Shown piece by piece: positions 1 through 5,892 of a DNA stretch of 5,892 nt (positions within the stretch are counted from its first letter, which is position 1; every line of letters begins with the position of its first letter). The DNA lies in assembly GCA_051745265.1 (NCBI GenBank), contig JBNJDW010000122.1, positions 1-5,892 on the forward strand, read 5' to 3'. Position numbers and translations under genes: made by a program. The notes under the pieces were generated by a model. That model had not been told where the DNA came from. It saw only the letters and a list, made by a program, of their open reading frames with translations, and did not search any database. The stretch is from JBNJDW01 sp051745265 (GTDB lineage: Bacteria; Pseudomonadota; Alphaproteobacteria; Micavibrionales; CSBR16-224).

Positions 1-615
1 GGCATTAAACGACTGGCGATGGCCGTGGTCTATCCGCTCGGTTTTATTATTTGTATCATGTCCCGGACCGAGCTGTTTACCGAACATACGGCGCTGGCGG
101 TTTATCCCTATCTGGATAAGATGTGCAGCCTGACAAAACTGCTGCGCCTGTGGATTATCGTTCTGGTCGGTAACCTTGTCGGCACGGCGGCCAGTGCCAT
201 TCTGCTTAATTTTGCCGAACCGGTTATTCAGGCGGAACATGGCTATGCCTATGTTGCCGAACATCTGGTCGGTTTCAGCGGTTTTGAAACCTTTATCAGC
301 GCGATGCTGGCCGGCTGGCTGATGGCGCTGGGCAGCTGGTTGATTTTGTCCATGGCAACGTCAAGCGCCCAGATTCTGGGGATTTATATTGTAACATTCC
401 TGATTGGTATTGGCGGGTTGCACCACTCTATCGCCGGGTCTGCGGAATTATTTGCCGCGCTGTTGATGACCGACAGTATTACCGTTGCGGCCACCGGCCA
501 TACGCTGTTTTATGCGATTATCGGTAACCTTGTCGGGGGCAGTTTCTTTGTCGCCATTTTGAACTACGCGCATATCCGCAAGACCCAATCGATCAAGGTG
601 GATGAAAAGATATAG
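1..615 (+). CDS. Formate/nitrite transporter (FNT) family channel, YfdC-like, 5' partial
   Basis: This is the C-terminal part (204 codons visible) of an inner-membrane FNT-family channel. The reading frame is open from base 1 with no stop, so the true start lies upstream; the ATG at 19 is probably internal. FNT proteins are pentameric channels for small monovalent anions such as formate, nitrite or hydrosulfide. Counting from the ATG at 19, the SRTELFT segment (residues 15-21) matches the first FNT signature in its YfdC-like form. GNLVG at 51-55 and GNLVGG at 169-174 are the repeated FNT glycine motifs. GLHHSIAG (133-140) corresponds to the FocA segment carrying the central pore histidine, here the second His (residue 136). 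About four hydrophobic helices are visible. YfdC-type proteins run to about 310 residues, so roughly 100 are missing. It ends 8 bases before the Mla-type permease, so it is probably in the same operon. The family is secure; the substrate cannot be read from the sequence. Confidence 0.88.
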   Translation, partial: GIKRLAMAVVYPLGFIICIMSRTELFTEHTALAVYPYLDKMCSLTKLLRLWIIVLVGNLVGTAASAILLNFAEPVIQAEHGYAYVAEHLVGFSGFETFISAMLAGWLMALGSWLILSMATSSAQILGIYIVTFLIGIGGLHHSIAGSAELFAALLMTDSITVAATGHTLFYAIIGNLVGGSFFVAILNYAHIRKTQSIKVDEKI

Positions 616-618
616 GAG
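614..618 (+). promoter_or_regulatory. Ribosome binding site for the STAS-MlaE gene
   Basis: AGGAG lies 5 bases before the ATG at 624 and overlaps the TAG stop (613-615) of the FNT gene. It is the clearest Shine-Dalgarno sequence in the window and fixes the start of the permease. Its overlap with the upstream stop suggests translation is handed on from the FNT gene. Confidence 0.75.
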
Positions 619-623
619 ACGGT

Positions 624-1751
624 ATGACCGGTACGCCCTATTTTGAAAGCGATGCTAAGGGCGAGGACGCTTCTGTTCTATATTTGCGCGGCGTCTGGGG
701 CGTGACGACACTGGCCGAAATCGAAGACATGCTGCAGCGTGTCCTGCGGCCGCTGCAGGCGGTCACTTTTGATGGCCGGAATCTGGATCATTTTGATACC
801 TCAGCCGCCTGGTACATAAAGGACCTGCGTGACCGGGGCTTTAAGATCACCCTGAAGAATTTCTCAAAAACCCAGCGCCAGATGTGTAAACTGGCCGAAG
901 ATCTGGAAGACTCACATTCGGATCAGGCCATAGAGCAGCGGAAACAGAGTTCTGTATCTGAAATGACCGCCGGGTTTGGTCAGAAAATGATGACGGGGCT
1001 GAAAAATTCCGGGCATATTATCTCGCTGACCGGGGAATTGGTGATGTCGGGTGCCGGTATCCTGCTGGCGCGGGATAAATTGCGGTTTCGCAGCGTCGTC
1101 TTTCATATCAATGAAATTGGGTACAAAGCCCTGCCGGTGGTGATGCTGATGGCTTTTTCGATTGCGCTGGTTATGGGCTATCAGGGGGCAACGCAGCTGC
1201 GTAACTTTGGCGCCTCGATCTATACCATTGATCTGGTGACGATTTCTATTCTGCGTGAGATGGGCGTTTTACTGACCGCCATTATGGTCGCCGGGCGTAC
1301 CGGCAGTGCTTTTGCAGCGCAGCTCGGGACCATGCAGCTTAATCAGGAAATTGATGCCTTGCGGACCATGGGGGTCTCGCCGTTTAATGCCCTGATCTTG
1401 CCCCGTTTAATGGCCATTGTTATTGCGCTGCCGATTTTGACCTTTATCGCCAATATTGTCGGTCTGTTTGGTATATATGTATACGCCGCTTATGAAATGA
1501 ATATCACTCAGGCGCAATTTATCTCCCGACTGGGGGATGTGATAACGCCGGCGCATTTCTGGACCGGTATGATCAAGGCACCGGTTTTTGCCATGATCAT
1601 TGGTATGATTGGCTGTATGCAGGGGCTTCAGGTGCGTAATTCAGCCGAAGATGTCGGACGGCATACAACCGCGGCTGTGGTGCAGTCGATCTTTCTGGTC
1701 ATCATCGCCGATGCGTTGTTTTCAATTCTGTATACCAAGATGGGGGTTTAA
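624..1751 (+). CDS. mlaE: STAS domain-MlaE lipid ABC transporter permease fusion
   Basis: This is the inner-membrane permease of an MCE-type lipid ABC transporter, expected to pass phospholipid or another lipid between the inner membrane and the MCE protein. Residues about 15-95 resemble a STAS domain, the fold of E. coli MlaB, with DTS at 58-60 at the position of the conserved STAS Ser/Thr region. A hydrophilic linker (about 96-120) follows, then the MlaE permease domain (about 125-373). That domain has several membrane helices and the conserved cytoplasmic stretch at 211-253 (REMG, AGRTGSAFAAQLG, EIDALRTMG), which contacts the ATPase. GCMQGLQV (330-337) and the segment up to residue 355 also match MlaE. 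At 375 residues it is longer than E. coli MlaE (about 260) because of the fused domain, so no separate mlaB is needed. An AGGAG site supports the start. Its TAA shares one base with the ATG of the ATPase gene. The family call is firm; the exact lipid is inferred. Confidence 0.93.
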   Translation: MTGTPYFESDAKGEDASVLYLRGVWGVTTLAEIEDMLQRVLRPLQAVTFDGRNLDHFDTSAAWYIKDLRDRGFKITLKNFSKTQRQMCKLAEDLEDSHSDQAIEQRKQSSVSEMTAGFGQKMMTGLKNSGHIISLTGELVMSGAGILLARDKLRFRSVVFHINEIGYKALPVVMLMAFSIALVMGYQGATQLRNFGASIYTIDLVTISILREMGVLLTAIMVAGRTGSAFAAQLGTMQLNQEIDALRTMGVSPFNALILPRLMAIVIALPILTFIANIVGLFGIYVYAAYEMNITQAQFISRLGDVITPAHFWTGMIKAPVFAMIIGMIGCMQGLQVRNSAEDVGRHTTAAVVQSIFLVIIADALFSILYTKMGV

Positions 1752-2524
1752 TGGAACCCTTGATCCGGGCCATAGATATAGTCAACCAGTTCGGGGATCA
1801 TGTTGTCCATGACGGGCTGGATTTTGAGATATTTCCCAAAGAAATTGTCGGCGTTGTCGGCGGTTCGGGCAGCGGTAAATCGGTTTTGATGAATTCGATT
1901 ATCGGCCTTTTGAAACCAACGGCAGGCCGGATCGAGGTTGAAGGCACAGACATCACCTCGTTGTCGCCGTCAGAATTCCTGGAAATGCAAAAAATATGGG
2001 GTGTTTTATTTCAGAACGGGGCGCTGTTTTCAAACCGGACCGTGCTTGAAAACATCTCTTTCCAGCTTTCGGAACATACGGCCCTGCCGGATCGTATGAT
2101 CAAACAGATTTCAATGATGAAAATGTCGATGGTCGGTCTGGGGCCGGAGGCGGCGCATAAATATCCGTCCGAGCTGTCGGGCGGTATGGTCAAACGGGCG
2201 TCACTGGCGCGGGCTCTGGCGCTTGATCCGAAAATTCTGTTTCTGGATGAGCCGACCTCGGGTCTTGACCCGATTGCCGCTGCCAAGTTTGACCATTTGC
2301 TGCGCGATCTTGTCGATGCGCTGGGCATTTCTGTCTTTATGATTACGCATGATCTTGATAGTCTGTATGCGGTTTGTGATCGTATCGCTGTCTTGGTTGA
2401 TAAAAAAATTAAGCTGGGCCGGCTGGAAGATCACCTGAAAAGCAAACATCCCTGGATGCAGGATTATTTTCACGGTGAACGGGCGCGTGCTGTTCAACAA
2501 GGCAAAAGCGGGAAAGCAGGCTGA
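1751..2524 (+). CDS. mlaF: MlaF-type lipid ABC transporter ATP-binding protein
   Basis: This is the cytoplasmic ATPase that drives the MlaE permease. All the ABC motifs are present: Walker A GGSGSGKS (37-44), Q-loop LFQNG (86-90), signature LSGGM (142-146), Walker B ILFLDEP with the catalytic Glu at 167, D-loop SGLDP (170-174) and switch His 200 in ITHD. The signature reads LSGGM rather than LSGGQ, which is usual for the MlaF/Mkl branch. The C-terminal segment HPWMQDYFHGE (233-243) is the MlaF-type tail. At 257 residues the length is close to E. coli MlaF (about 270). It starts in a TAATG overlap with the permease stop and has only a G-rich stretch upstream (1742-1746), so translational coupling is likely. 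It sits 2 bases before the MCE gene. No key residue is missing, so an active ATPase is expected. Confidence 0.95.
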   Translation: MEPLIRAIDIVNQFGDHVVHDGLDFEIFPKEIVGVVGGSGSGKSVLMNSIIGLLKPTAGRIEVEGTDITSLSPSEFLEMQKIWGVLFQNGALFSNRTVLENISFQLSEHTALPDRMIKQISMMKMSMVGLGPEAAHKYPSELSGGMVKRASLARALALDPKILFLDEPTSGLDPIAAAKFDHLLRDLVDALGISVFMITHDLDSLYAVCDRIAVLVDKKIKLGRLEDHLKSKHPWMQDYFHGERARAVQQGKSGKAG

Positions 2525-2526
2525 TA

Positions 2527-3258
2527 ATGGAAACAGATAAATATTATTTCAGAATCGGGATTTTCTTTTTATTGGTCACCGCCGGTTTTGTCTATTTCCT
2601 GTCGATCTTTATCCTGCCCGATGAGTCGGATAAATATTTCCGCTATGTCATTTATTTTGATGGGGCCGTTTCCGGTCTGGCCGAAGGATCACGGGTGACC
2701 TATAAGGGGATTGATGTCGGGTCTGTTGCGACAATAGGTTTTCATTCCTATCAAAGCGATCGGATTGAAGTGCTGGTCGATATCGAGAAAACAGCACCGA
2801 TCCGTGAGGATACAGTGGCCTCTGTCCGTTTACAGGGCATTACCGGTACCTCGTATATCTTTTTGCAAAACACACGGCCCGATCAACCGCCGGTCTATTT
2901 ATATCCGGATGAAACGGGGGGGTATCTTGAAATTCCATCGCAGCCTTCTGATCTGCATGCGGCACTGACCAGCGCGCCCGAAATTCTGGGTAAGATTTCC
3001 AATGTCGGTGATCGTATTAACCTTATGCTCAGTGACCGGAACCTTGAAACCCTGTCCTCTATTCTCGATAGTCTGGATGATATCATGGCCGAGACCAATC
3101 AGGAGAATGTCGATGATATTCTGCGCAATCTTGATGGGGCCCTGATTGAGGCTAAAATCACTTTGCGCGAATATAAACTGCTGGCCAAAACATTGCGGGA
3201 AGATCCCTCGCTTTTGCTGCGCCGGTCCAAACATCAAGGCTATGAGCTCCGCGAATGA
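2527..3258 (+). CDS. mlaD: MCE domain lipid-binding protein, MlaD-like
   Basis: This is the membrane-anchored periplasmic lipid-binding subunit of the transporter. A single N-terminal transmembrane helix (about residues 9-30) follows a short charged start (METDKYY) and acts as an uncleaved anchor. One MCE domain follows (about 38-117), seen in YFDGAVSGLAEGSRVTYKG (43-61), the DVGSV turn (63-67) and the GITGTSYIFL strand (104-113). MCE domains of this kind form hexameric rings with a hydrophobic central pore. After the domain comes a mostly helical tail (about 142-226) and a basic end (DPSLLLRRSK, 226-235). At 243 residues it is longer than E. coli MlaD (about 183) because of that tail, yet much shorter than the multi-domain PqiB or LetB proteins. 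Its TGA overlaps the ATG of the lipoprotein gene. The family is secure. The mlaD symbol reflects operon position and the single domain, and does not claim strict orthology. Confidence 0.92.
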   Translation: METDKYYFRIGIFFLLVTAGFVYFLSIFILPDESDKYFRYVIYFDGAVSGLAEGSRVTYKGIDVGSVATIGFHSYQSDRIEVLVDIEKTAPIREDTVASVRLQGITGTSYIFLQNTRPDQPPVYLYPDETGGYLEIPSQPSDLHAALTSAPEILGKISNVGDRINLMLSDRNLETLSSILDSLDDIMAETNQENVDDILRNLDGALIEAKITLREYKLLAKTLREDPSLLLRRSKHQGYELRE

Positions 3259-3866
3259 AACATGTTTTATTGATCTTTCTGATGCTGTTGTCTTCAGCCT
3301 GTAGTTTTAAACCGGTCGATCGCGGGCAGGGACAAATGCTGATGCTCTATCCGGTGGACCGAAATGCGCCGGATGCTCAATCTGTCGAGATGTCAGGGCA
3401 TTTGGTCGTGCAGTATCCCACCGCGGATGCAGCGCTGGACAGCTTTCGGGTGGCACTGGTCAATACAACGGGTCAGCCGGATTATTATGCCGCGACGCGC
3501 TGGGTTGATTTCCTGCCTTTGATTGTGCAAAACGCGCTTGTCGATACACTGTCCGATGCAGATGTGTTTGATGCGGTGACGCGTGAGGATACTGAAATAC
3601 GCCCGGATTACTTTTTAAAGACCCGGATCAGTGATTTTGAAGCCGTGTATTCCGCCGATAATCCAACAGCGGCACCGGAAATTCATATACGTATGGATTT
3701 CTTGTTAACCTCTCGCGGTCAGGATGGTTTGCGGCGGAAATTTTCAGTTACCGCCCATCAGCAGGCGAAAACAGATACGGTTGCCGGTATCCATGACGCC
3801 TTCAAAGCCGCCTTTACCGAAGCGCAGCGGCAATTGCTGTCACAGTTTCAAAGCGCTGCCGGCTGA
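3255..3866 (+). CDS. ABC-type transport auxiliary lipoprotein (PqiC/DUF330-like)
   Basis: This is a predicted lipoprotein partner of the MCE transporter. The start MKHVLLIFLMLLSSAC is a lipoprotein signal with the acylated Cys at residue 16; the -3 residue is Ser rather than the usual Leu, which is tolerated. Residue +2 is Ser, not Asp, so sorting to the outer membrane is expected. The mature part resembles the ABC_trans_aux (DUF330) family to which PqiC belongs. Evidence includes YYAATRWVDFLPLIVQNAL (77-95), matching the family's conserved Tyr/Trp plus helix block, and DYFLKTRISDFE (118-129), matching its central strand. A C-terminal helix (about 178-198) completes the fold. At 203 residues the length is typical. 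The gene overlaps the MCE gene by four bases (ATGA) and closes the operon. PqiC is known to work with an MCE protein (PqiB), so a role as the outer contact of the transporter is a reasonable inference. Lipid binding is not shown. Confidence 0.85.
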   Translation: MKHVLLIFLMLLSSACSFKPVDRGQGQMLMLYPVDRNAPDAQSVEMSGHLVVQYPTADAALDSFRVALVNTTGQPDYYAATRWVDFLPLIVQNALVDTLSDADVFDAVTREDTEIRPDYFLKTRISDFEAVYSADNPTAAPEIHIRMDFLLTSRGQDGLRRKFSVTAHQQAKTDTVAGIHDAFKAAFTEAQRQLLSQFQSAAG

Positions 3867-3936
3867 ATGTATTTTCGGAACCTTGATGCGGCCTTCACGT
3901 TGGTGAACTGAATTTATCAACAAAGGTCAGTAGAAA
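3867..3936. other. Intergenic gap between the lipid-transport operon and the dehydrogenase gene
   Basis: This 70-base gap is the largest complete break between genes in the first 5.7 kb. It contains a small hairpin, TTCAC (3894-3898) and GTGAA (3903-3907) around a four-base loop, with no T-run long enough for a convincing terminator. I found no clear -35/-10 pair. It could be a transcription boundary or simply an operon spacer. Confidence 0.5.
3922..3926 (+). promoter_or_regulatory. Ribosome binding site for the dehydrogenase gene
   Basis: AAAGG lies 10 bases before the ATG at 3937. It is moderately strong and the spacing is at the long end of the usual range. It supports the start chosen, which also puts the zinc ligands at the family's normal positions. 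Confidence 0.55.
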
Positions 3937-5106
3937 ATGCGTGCACTTGTCTGGCATGGAAAAAATGATATTCGCTGCGACAGTGTTGCTGATCCCAAGC
4001 TTGTTTATGATGATGATGTGATTTTGAAAATAACCGCAACAGCGATCTGCGGTTCGGATCTGCATATCTATGACGGTATGGTGCCGACAATGGAAGACGG
4101 CGATATCCTGGGCCATGAATTTATGGGTGAGGTAGTCGAAACCGGACGTGATATTACGGATCTGGCGCAGGGGGACCGGGTTGTTGTGCCCTTTACAATT
4201 TCATGCGGCGACTGTTTTTTTTGTAAGAAAGATCTGTGGTCTTTATGCGATGAATCAAATCCCAATGCAGCAAAAGTCGCCAAAATCATGGGCCATTCAC
4301 CGGCCGCTTTATTTGGCTATTCGCATATGATGGGGGGCTTTCCCGGGGGTCAGGCCGAATATGTCCGGGTGCCCTATGCCAATATCGGGCCGCTCAAAGT
4401 TGAATCTGATCTGAGCGATGAACAGGTGCTTTTGTTATCCGATGTGTTCCCCACCGGATATATGGCCGCAGAAAATGCTGAAATTGAAAATGGTGATACG
4501 GTTGCGGTCTGGGGCTGCGGCCCCGTTGGGCAGTTTTGTATCAAAAGCGCGTGGATGCTGGGCGCGGGTCGCGTGATTGCCATAGATTACATATCCGATC
4601 GCCTGAATCTTGCCGAAGAACAAGGTAAAGCGGAAGTGATAAATTTTTGTTCTGAAAATGTATATGAACGCCTGCAGGATATGACCAAGGGCCGTGGCCC
4701 GGATCGCTGTATTGATGCCGTCGGGGCCGAATCCCACGGCACGACAGCTTTGGATCGGATCAGAGAAAAAGTTTATCTGGCAACCCATTTGTTTCAGGAT
4801 CCCCCCCGCGTTATACGCGAAGCGGTGCAGTGTTGCCGCAAAGGCGGTACAATATCTATCCCGGGCGTCTATCTAAGCGGCGGGCTTTTGCCACTTGGCA
4901 CGATTATGAACAAGGGTCTGACCATTAAATCCGGACAGACCCATATGCATCGTTATATGCGTCCCTTGCTGGATCTGATTGAACAGGGTAAGGTTGATCC
5001 CTCATATATCATTACCCATCGCGGCACATTGGAAGAGGGTCCTGATATGTATAAAAAATTTCATGGGAAACAAGAGTCCTGTATCAAAGTTGTTATGACA
5101 CCATAG
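3937..5106 (+). CDS. Zinc-dependent alcohol dehydrogenase, formaldehyde dehydrogenase-like (MDR family)
   Basis: This is a cytoplasmic NAD(P)-dependent zinc dehydrogenase of the medium-chain (MDR) superfamily. The catalytic zinc site is complete: Cys38 in CGSD, His60-Glu61 in GHE, and Asp169 in LLLSDVFPTGY. An Asp in that third place is the ligand pattern of Pseudomonas glutathione-independent formaldehyde dehydrogenase, whereas classical alcohol dehydrogenases use Cys. The structural zinc lobe has four cysteines, 90, 93, 96 and 104. The Rossmann fold carries GCGPVG (193-198), with Asp217 at the end of the second strand, favouring NAD over NADP. At 389 residues the length fits this subgroup. 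The substrate is uncertain: the subgroup includes formaldehyde, glutathione-adduct and plain alcohol enzymes, and many members are uncharacterised. Its TAG stop directly abuts the ATG of the next gene, so the two are probably co-translated. The family is secure; the substrate is not. Confidence 0.93.
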   Translation: MRALVWHGKNDIRCDSVADPKLVYDDDVILKITATAICGSDLHIYDGMVPTMEDGDILGHEFMGEVVETGRDITDLAQGDRVVVPFTISCGDCFFCKKDLWSLCDESNPNAAKVAKIMGHSPAALFGYSHMMGGFPGGQAEYVRVPYANIGPLKVESDLSDEQVLLLSDVFPTGYMAAENAEIENGDTVAVWGCGPVGQFCIKSAWMLGAGRVIAIDYISDRLNLAEEQGKAEVINFCSENVYERLQDMTKGRGPDRCIDAVGAESHGTTALDRIREKVYLATHLFQDPPRVIREAVQCCRKGGTISIPGVYLSGGLLPLGTIMNKGLTIKSGQTHMHRYMRPLLDLIEQGKVDPSYIITHRGTLEEGPDMYKKFHGKQESCIKVVMTP

Positions 5107-5718
5107 ATGAAAAATATCACCTCACCCAAAACAGATCCGATACCGTTATGGATTAAACTGTCCTATACACTGATGGTCGTTGTGATCGTACCGATCTATT
5201 GGCATCAATATGGCCCCAGTAATCTGCTATGGTTTTCAGATATTGCCATGATCGTCATGGTTCCGGCCTTGTGGATGGGTAATCGGTTGCTGGCCAGTAT
5301 GATGGCGATCTCTGTTCTTTTGCTGGAAATTATCTGGATGCTTGGTTTTTTCTCCGGCGGTCATCTGTTTACCATTGCCGATTATATGTTTGATGAAACG
5401 ATTGCCTTATGGCTGCGATTGTTATCATTGTTTCATTTTCCAATGCCGGCCGTTATTATTTATATGCTGTGGAAATACGGTTATGACCCGCGGGCCCTGA
5501 AATACCAGATGGGGGTGGCGGCCATCGTTCTGCCGGTCACGCGGATTTTCGTACCCGAGGGTGAGAATATAAACTGGGTCGTGCGGCCTGATTTTATACC
5601 GGAAATGCCTTTACCGCTTTATCTGGCCGGGATGTGGGTGACGTTGATGATTATTGTCTACCTGCCCTCGCATTATCTGTTTAAGCGCTTTTTCGGTGTC
5701 GGTCATCGGATGAAATAG
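5107..5718 (+). CDS. Uncharacterised six-helix inner-membrane protein
   Basis: I cannot assign this protein a function. It is 203 residues, very hydrophobic, with about six predicted membrane segments (roughly 13-33, 41-58, 61-82, 99-122, 134-150 and 168-190). The N-terminus is short and polar and the C-terminus short and basic (FKRFFGVGHRMK). Segments that look constrained because they place polar or aromatic residues at membrane edges are YGPSNLLWFSD (35-45), SLFHFP (107-112), GYDPRALKYQ (125-134), NINW (154-157) and LPSHYL (186-191). Histidines at 33, 86, 110 and 189 sit in or beside helices and could bind a metal or a cofactor, but this is speculation. The layout does not match a transporter or kinase family I can name. 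The ATG follows the dehydrogenase stop with no spacing and no good ribosome site, so translation probably depends on the upstream gene. A role linked to that enzyme is inferred from position only. Confidence 0.8.
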   Translation: MKNITSPKTDPIPLWIKLSYTLMVVVIVPIYWHQYGPSNLLWFSDIAMIVMVPALWMGNRLLASMMAISVLLLEIIWMLGFFSGGHLFTIADYMFDETIALWLRLLSLFHFPMPAVIIYMLWKYGYDPRALKYQMGVAAIVLPVTRIFVPEGENINWVVRPDFIPEMPLPLYLAGMWVTLMIIVYLPSHYLFKRFFGVGHRMK

Positions 5719-5788
5719 CCGTCAGGCTCGAACTTATTCTCTGGTTGAACTGTTGGTTTATACAGATAGAACCATGAGGATATTTGCA
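5719..5788. other. Intergenic region before the final secreted-protein gene
   Basis: This 70-base spacer separates the membrane protein from the last gene. A four-base-pair hairpin, AGCC (5717-5720) with GGCT (5725-5728), is too weak for a terminator. TTGAAC (5745-5750) resembles a -35 box but has no suitable -10 box at the right distance. I make no promoter call. Confidence 0.4.
5776..5779 (+). promoter_or_regulatory. Ribosome binding site choosing the start at 5789
   Basis: GAGG lies 9 bases before the ATG at 5789. An in-frame ATG at 5774 overlaps this site and has no good ribosome site of its own, so the later ATG is the better start. Confidence 0.6.
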
Positions 5789-5892
5789 ATGAAAAGCTTT
5801 TTTGCTTTGGCAATGTCAGTACTTTTGATCGGCGGGGCTTTGACGCTTATGCCTCAGGCTCAGAGTAACATGGATGTAAAATCCAAGGTCAG
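5789..5892 (+). CDS. Secreted or envelope protein, signal peptide only, 3' partial
   Basis: Thirty-four codons are visible before the window ends. The product begins MKSFFALAMSVLLIGGALTL, a classical Sec signal peptide: one Lys, then a hydrophobic core of about 17 residues containing a Gly-Gly bend. It is followed by MPQAQSNMDVKSKV. A signal peptidase I cut after AQS (residues 24-26) or after the Ala at 24 is plausible. There is no lipobox Cys, so it is probably not a lipoprotein. The mature part begins with only about eight visible residues, too few to name a family. An in-frame ATG at 5774 would add five residues (MRIFA), but the GAGG site favours 5789. That this is a real gene is supported by the ribosome site, the signal peptide and the frame staying open to the edge. 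Confidence 0.72.
   Translation, partial: MKSFFALAMSVLLIGGALTLMPQAQSNMDVKSKV

Noticed and set aside
912..1106. Minus-strand open frame of 64 codons inside the permease gene
   Set aside because: It lies wholly inside the well-supported STAS-MlaE gene, has no recognisable domain and reads like an antisense shadow.
1609..1812. Plus-strand frame spanning the permease/ATPase junction
   Set aside because: It runs out of frame through two conserved genes, with an Arg/Cys/Pro-rich product typical of a shadow frame.
2011..2500. Two overlapping minus-strand open frames inside the ATPase gene
   Set aside because: The + strand encodes a full set of ABC ATPase motifs here, and the reverse products show no family features.
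3894..3907. Hairpin TTCAC/GTGAA as a terminator of the lipid-transport operon
   Set aside because: The stem is only five base pairs with two G-C pairs, and the T-run after it is absent, so intrinsic termination is not supported.
4435..4788. Minus-strand open frame of 117 codons inside the dehydrogenase gene
   Set aside because: It overlaps the Rossmann domain coding region completely and its product has no recognisable feature.
5717..5728. Hairpin AGCC/GGCT after the membrane protein gene as a terminator
   Set aside because: The stem has four base pairs and no T-run follows.
5745..5763. TTGAAC and TTATAC as a promoter for the last gene
   Set aside because: The two boxes are only 7 bases apart, far short of the 16-18 needed for a sigma-70 promoter.

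Overview
The window (5,892 bases, roughly half G+C by eye) is a compact stretch of bacterial chromosome with every gene on the + strand. The gene families point to a Gram-negative proteobacterium: an Mla/MCE lipid transporter, an auxiliary lipoprotein of the PqiC type, and a YfdC-like FNT channel. An alphaproteobacterium is my best guess, from the STAS-MlaE fusion paired with an auxiliary lipoprotein, but that is inference only. I saw no tRNA, rRNA, insertion sequence, CRISPR array or phage-like gene.

Region 1 (1-3866) reads as one transcriptional unit. It starts with the 3' part of a formate/nitrite transporter (FNT) family channel whose start lies outside the window. Eight bases later comes a four-gene retrograde-type phospholipid/lipid ABC transporter: an MlaE permease with an N-terminal STAS (MlaB-like) domain, the MlaF ATPase, a single-domain MCE protein (MlaD-like) and an ABC-auxiliary lipoprotein (PqiC/DUF330 type). 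The junctions are an 8-nt gap, a 1-nt TAATG overlap, a 2-nt gap and a 4-nt ATGA overlap, so translational coupling is likely. The permease and ATPase would form the inner-membrane motor. The MCE protein would form the periplasmic ring anchored by one N-terminal helix. The lipoprotein, probably anchored in the outer membrane, would supply the outer contact. No MlaC or MlaA gene is visible here.

Region 2 (3937-5718), after a 70-base gap with no clear terminator or promoter, holds a zinc-dependent medium-chain dehydrogenase of the formaldehyde-dehydrogenase-like subgroup. It is followed with no gap at all by an uncharacterised six-helix membrane protein. The ADH stop codon touches the ATG of the membrane protein, so the two are probably co-translated and may be functionally linked.

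Region 3 (5719-5892) is a 70-base spacer and then the first 34 codons of a secreted or envelope protein with a signal peptide, cut by the window edge.

Overall this looks like ordinary core or near-core chromosome. Nothing in it clearly amounts to an undescribed system. The most open questions are the unknown membrane protein coupled to the dehydrogenase and the joining of an FNT channel to a hybrid Mla/Pqi-type lipid transporter.
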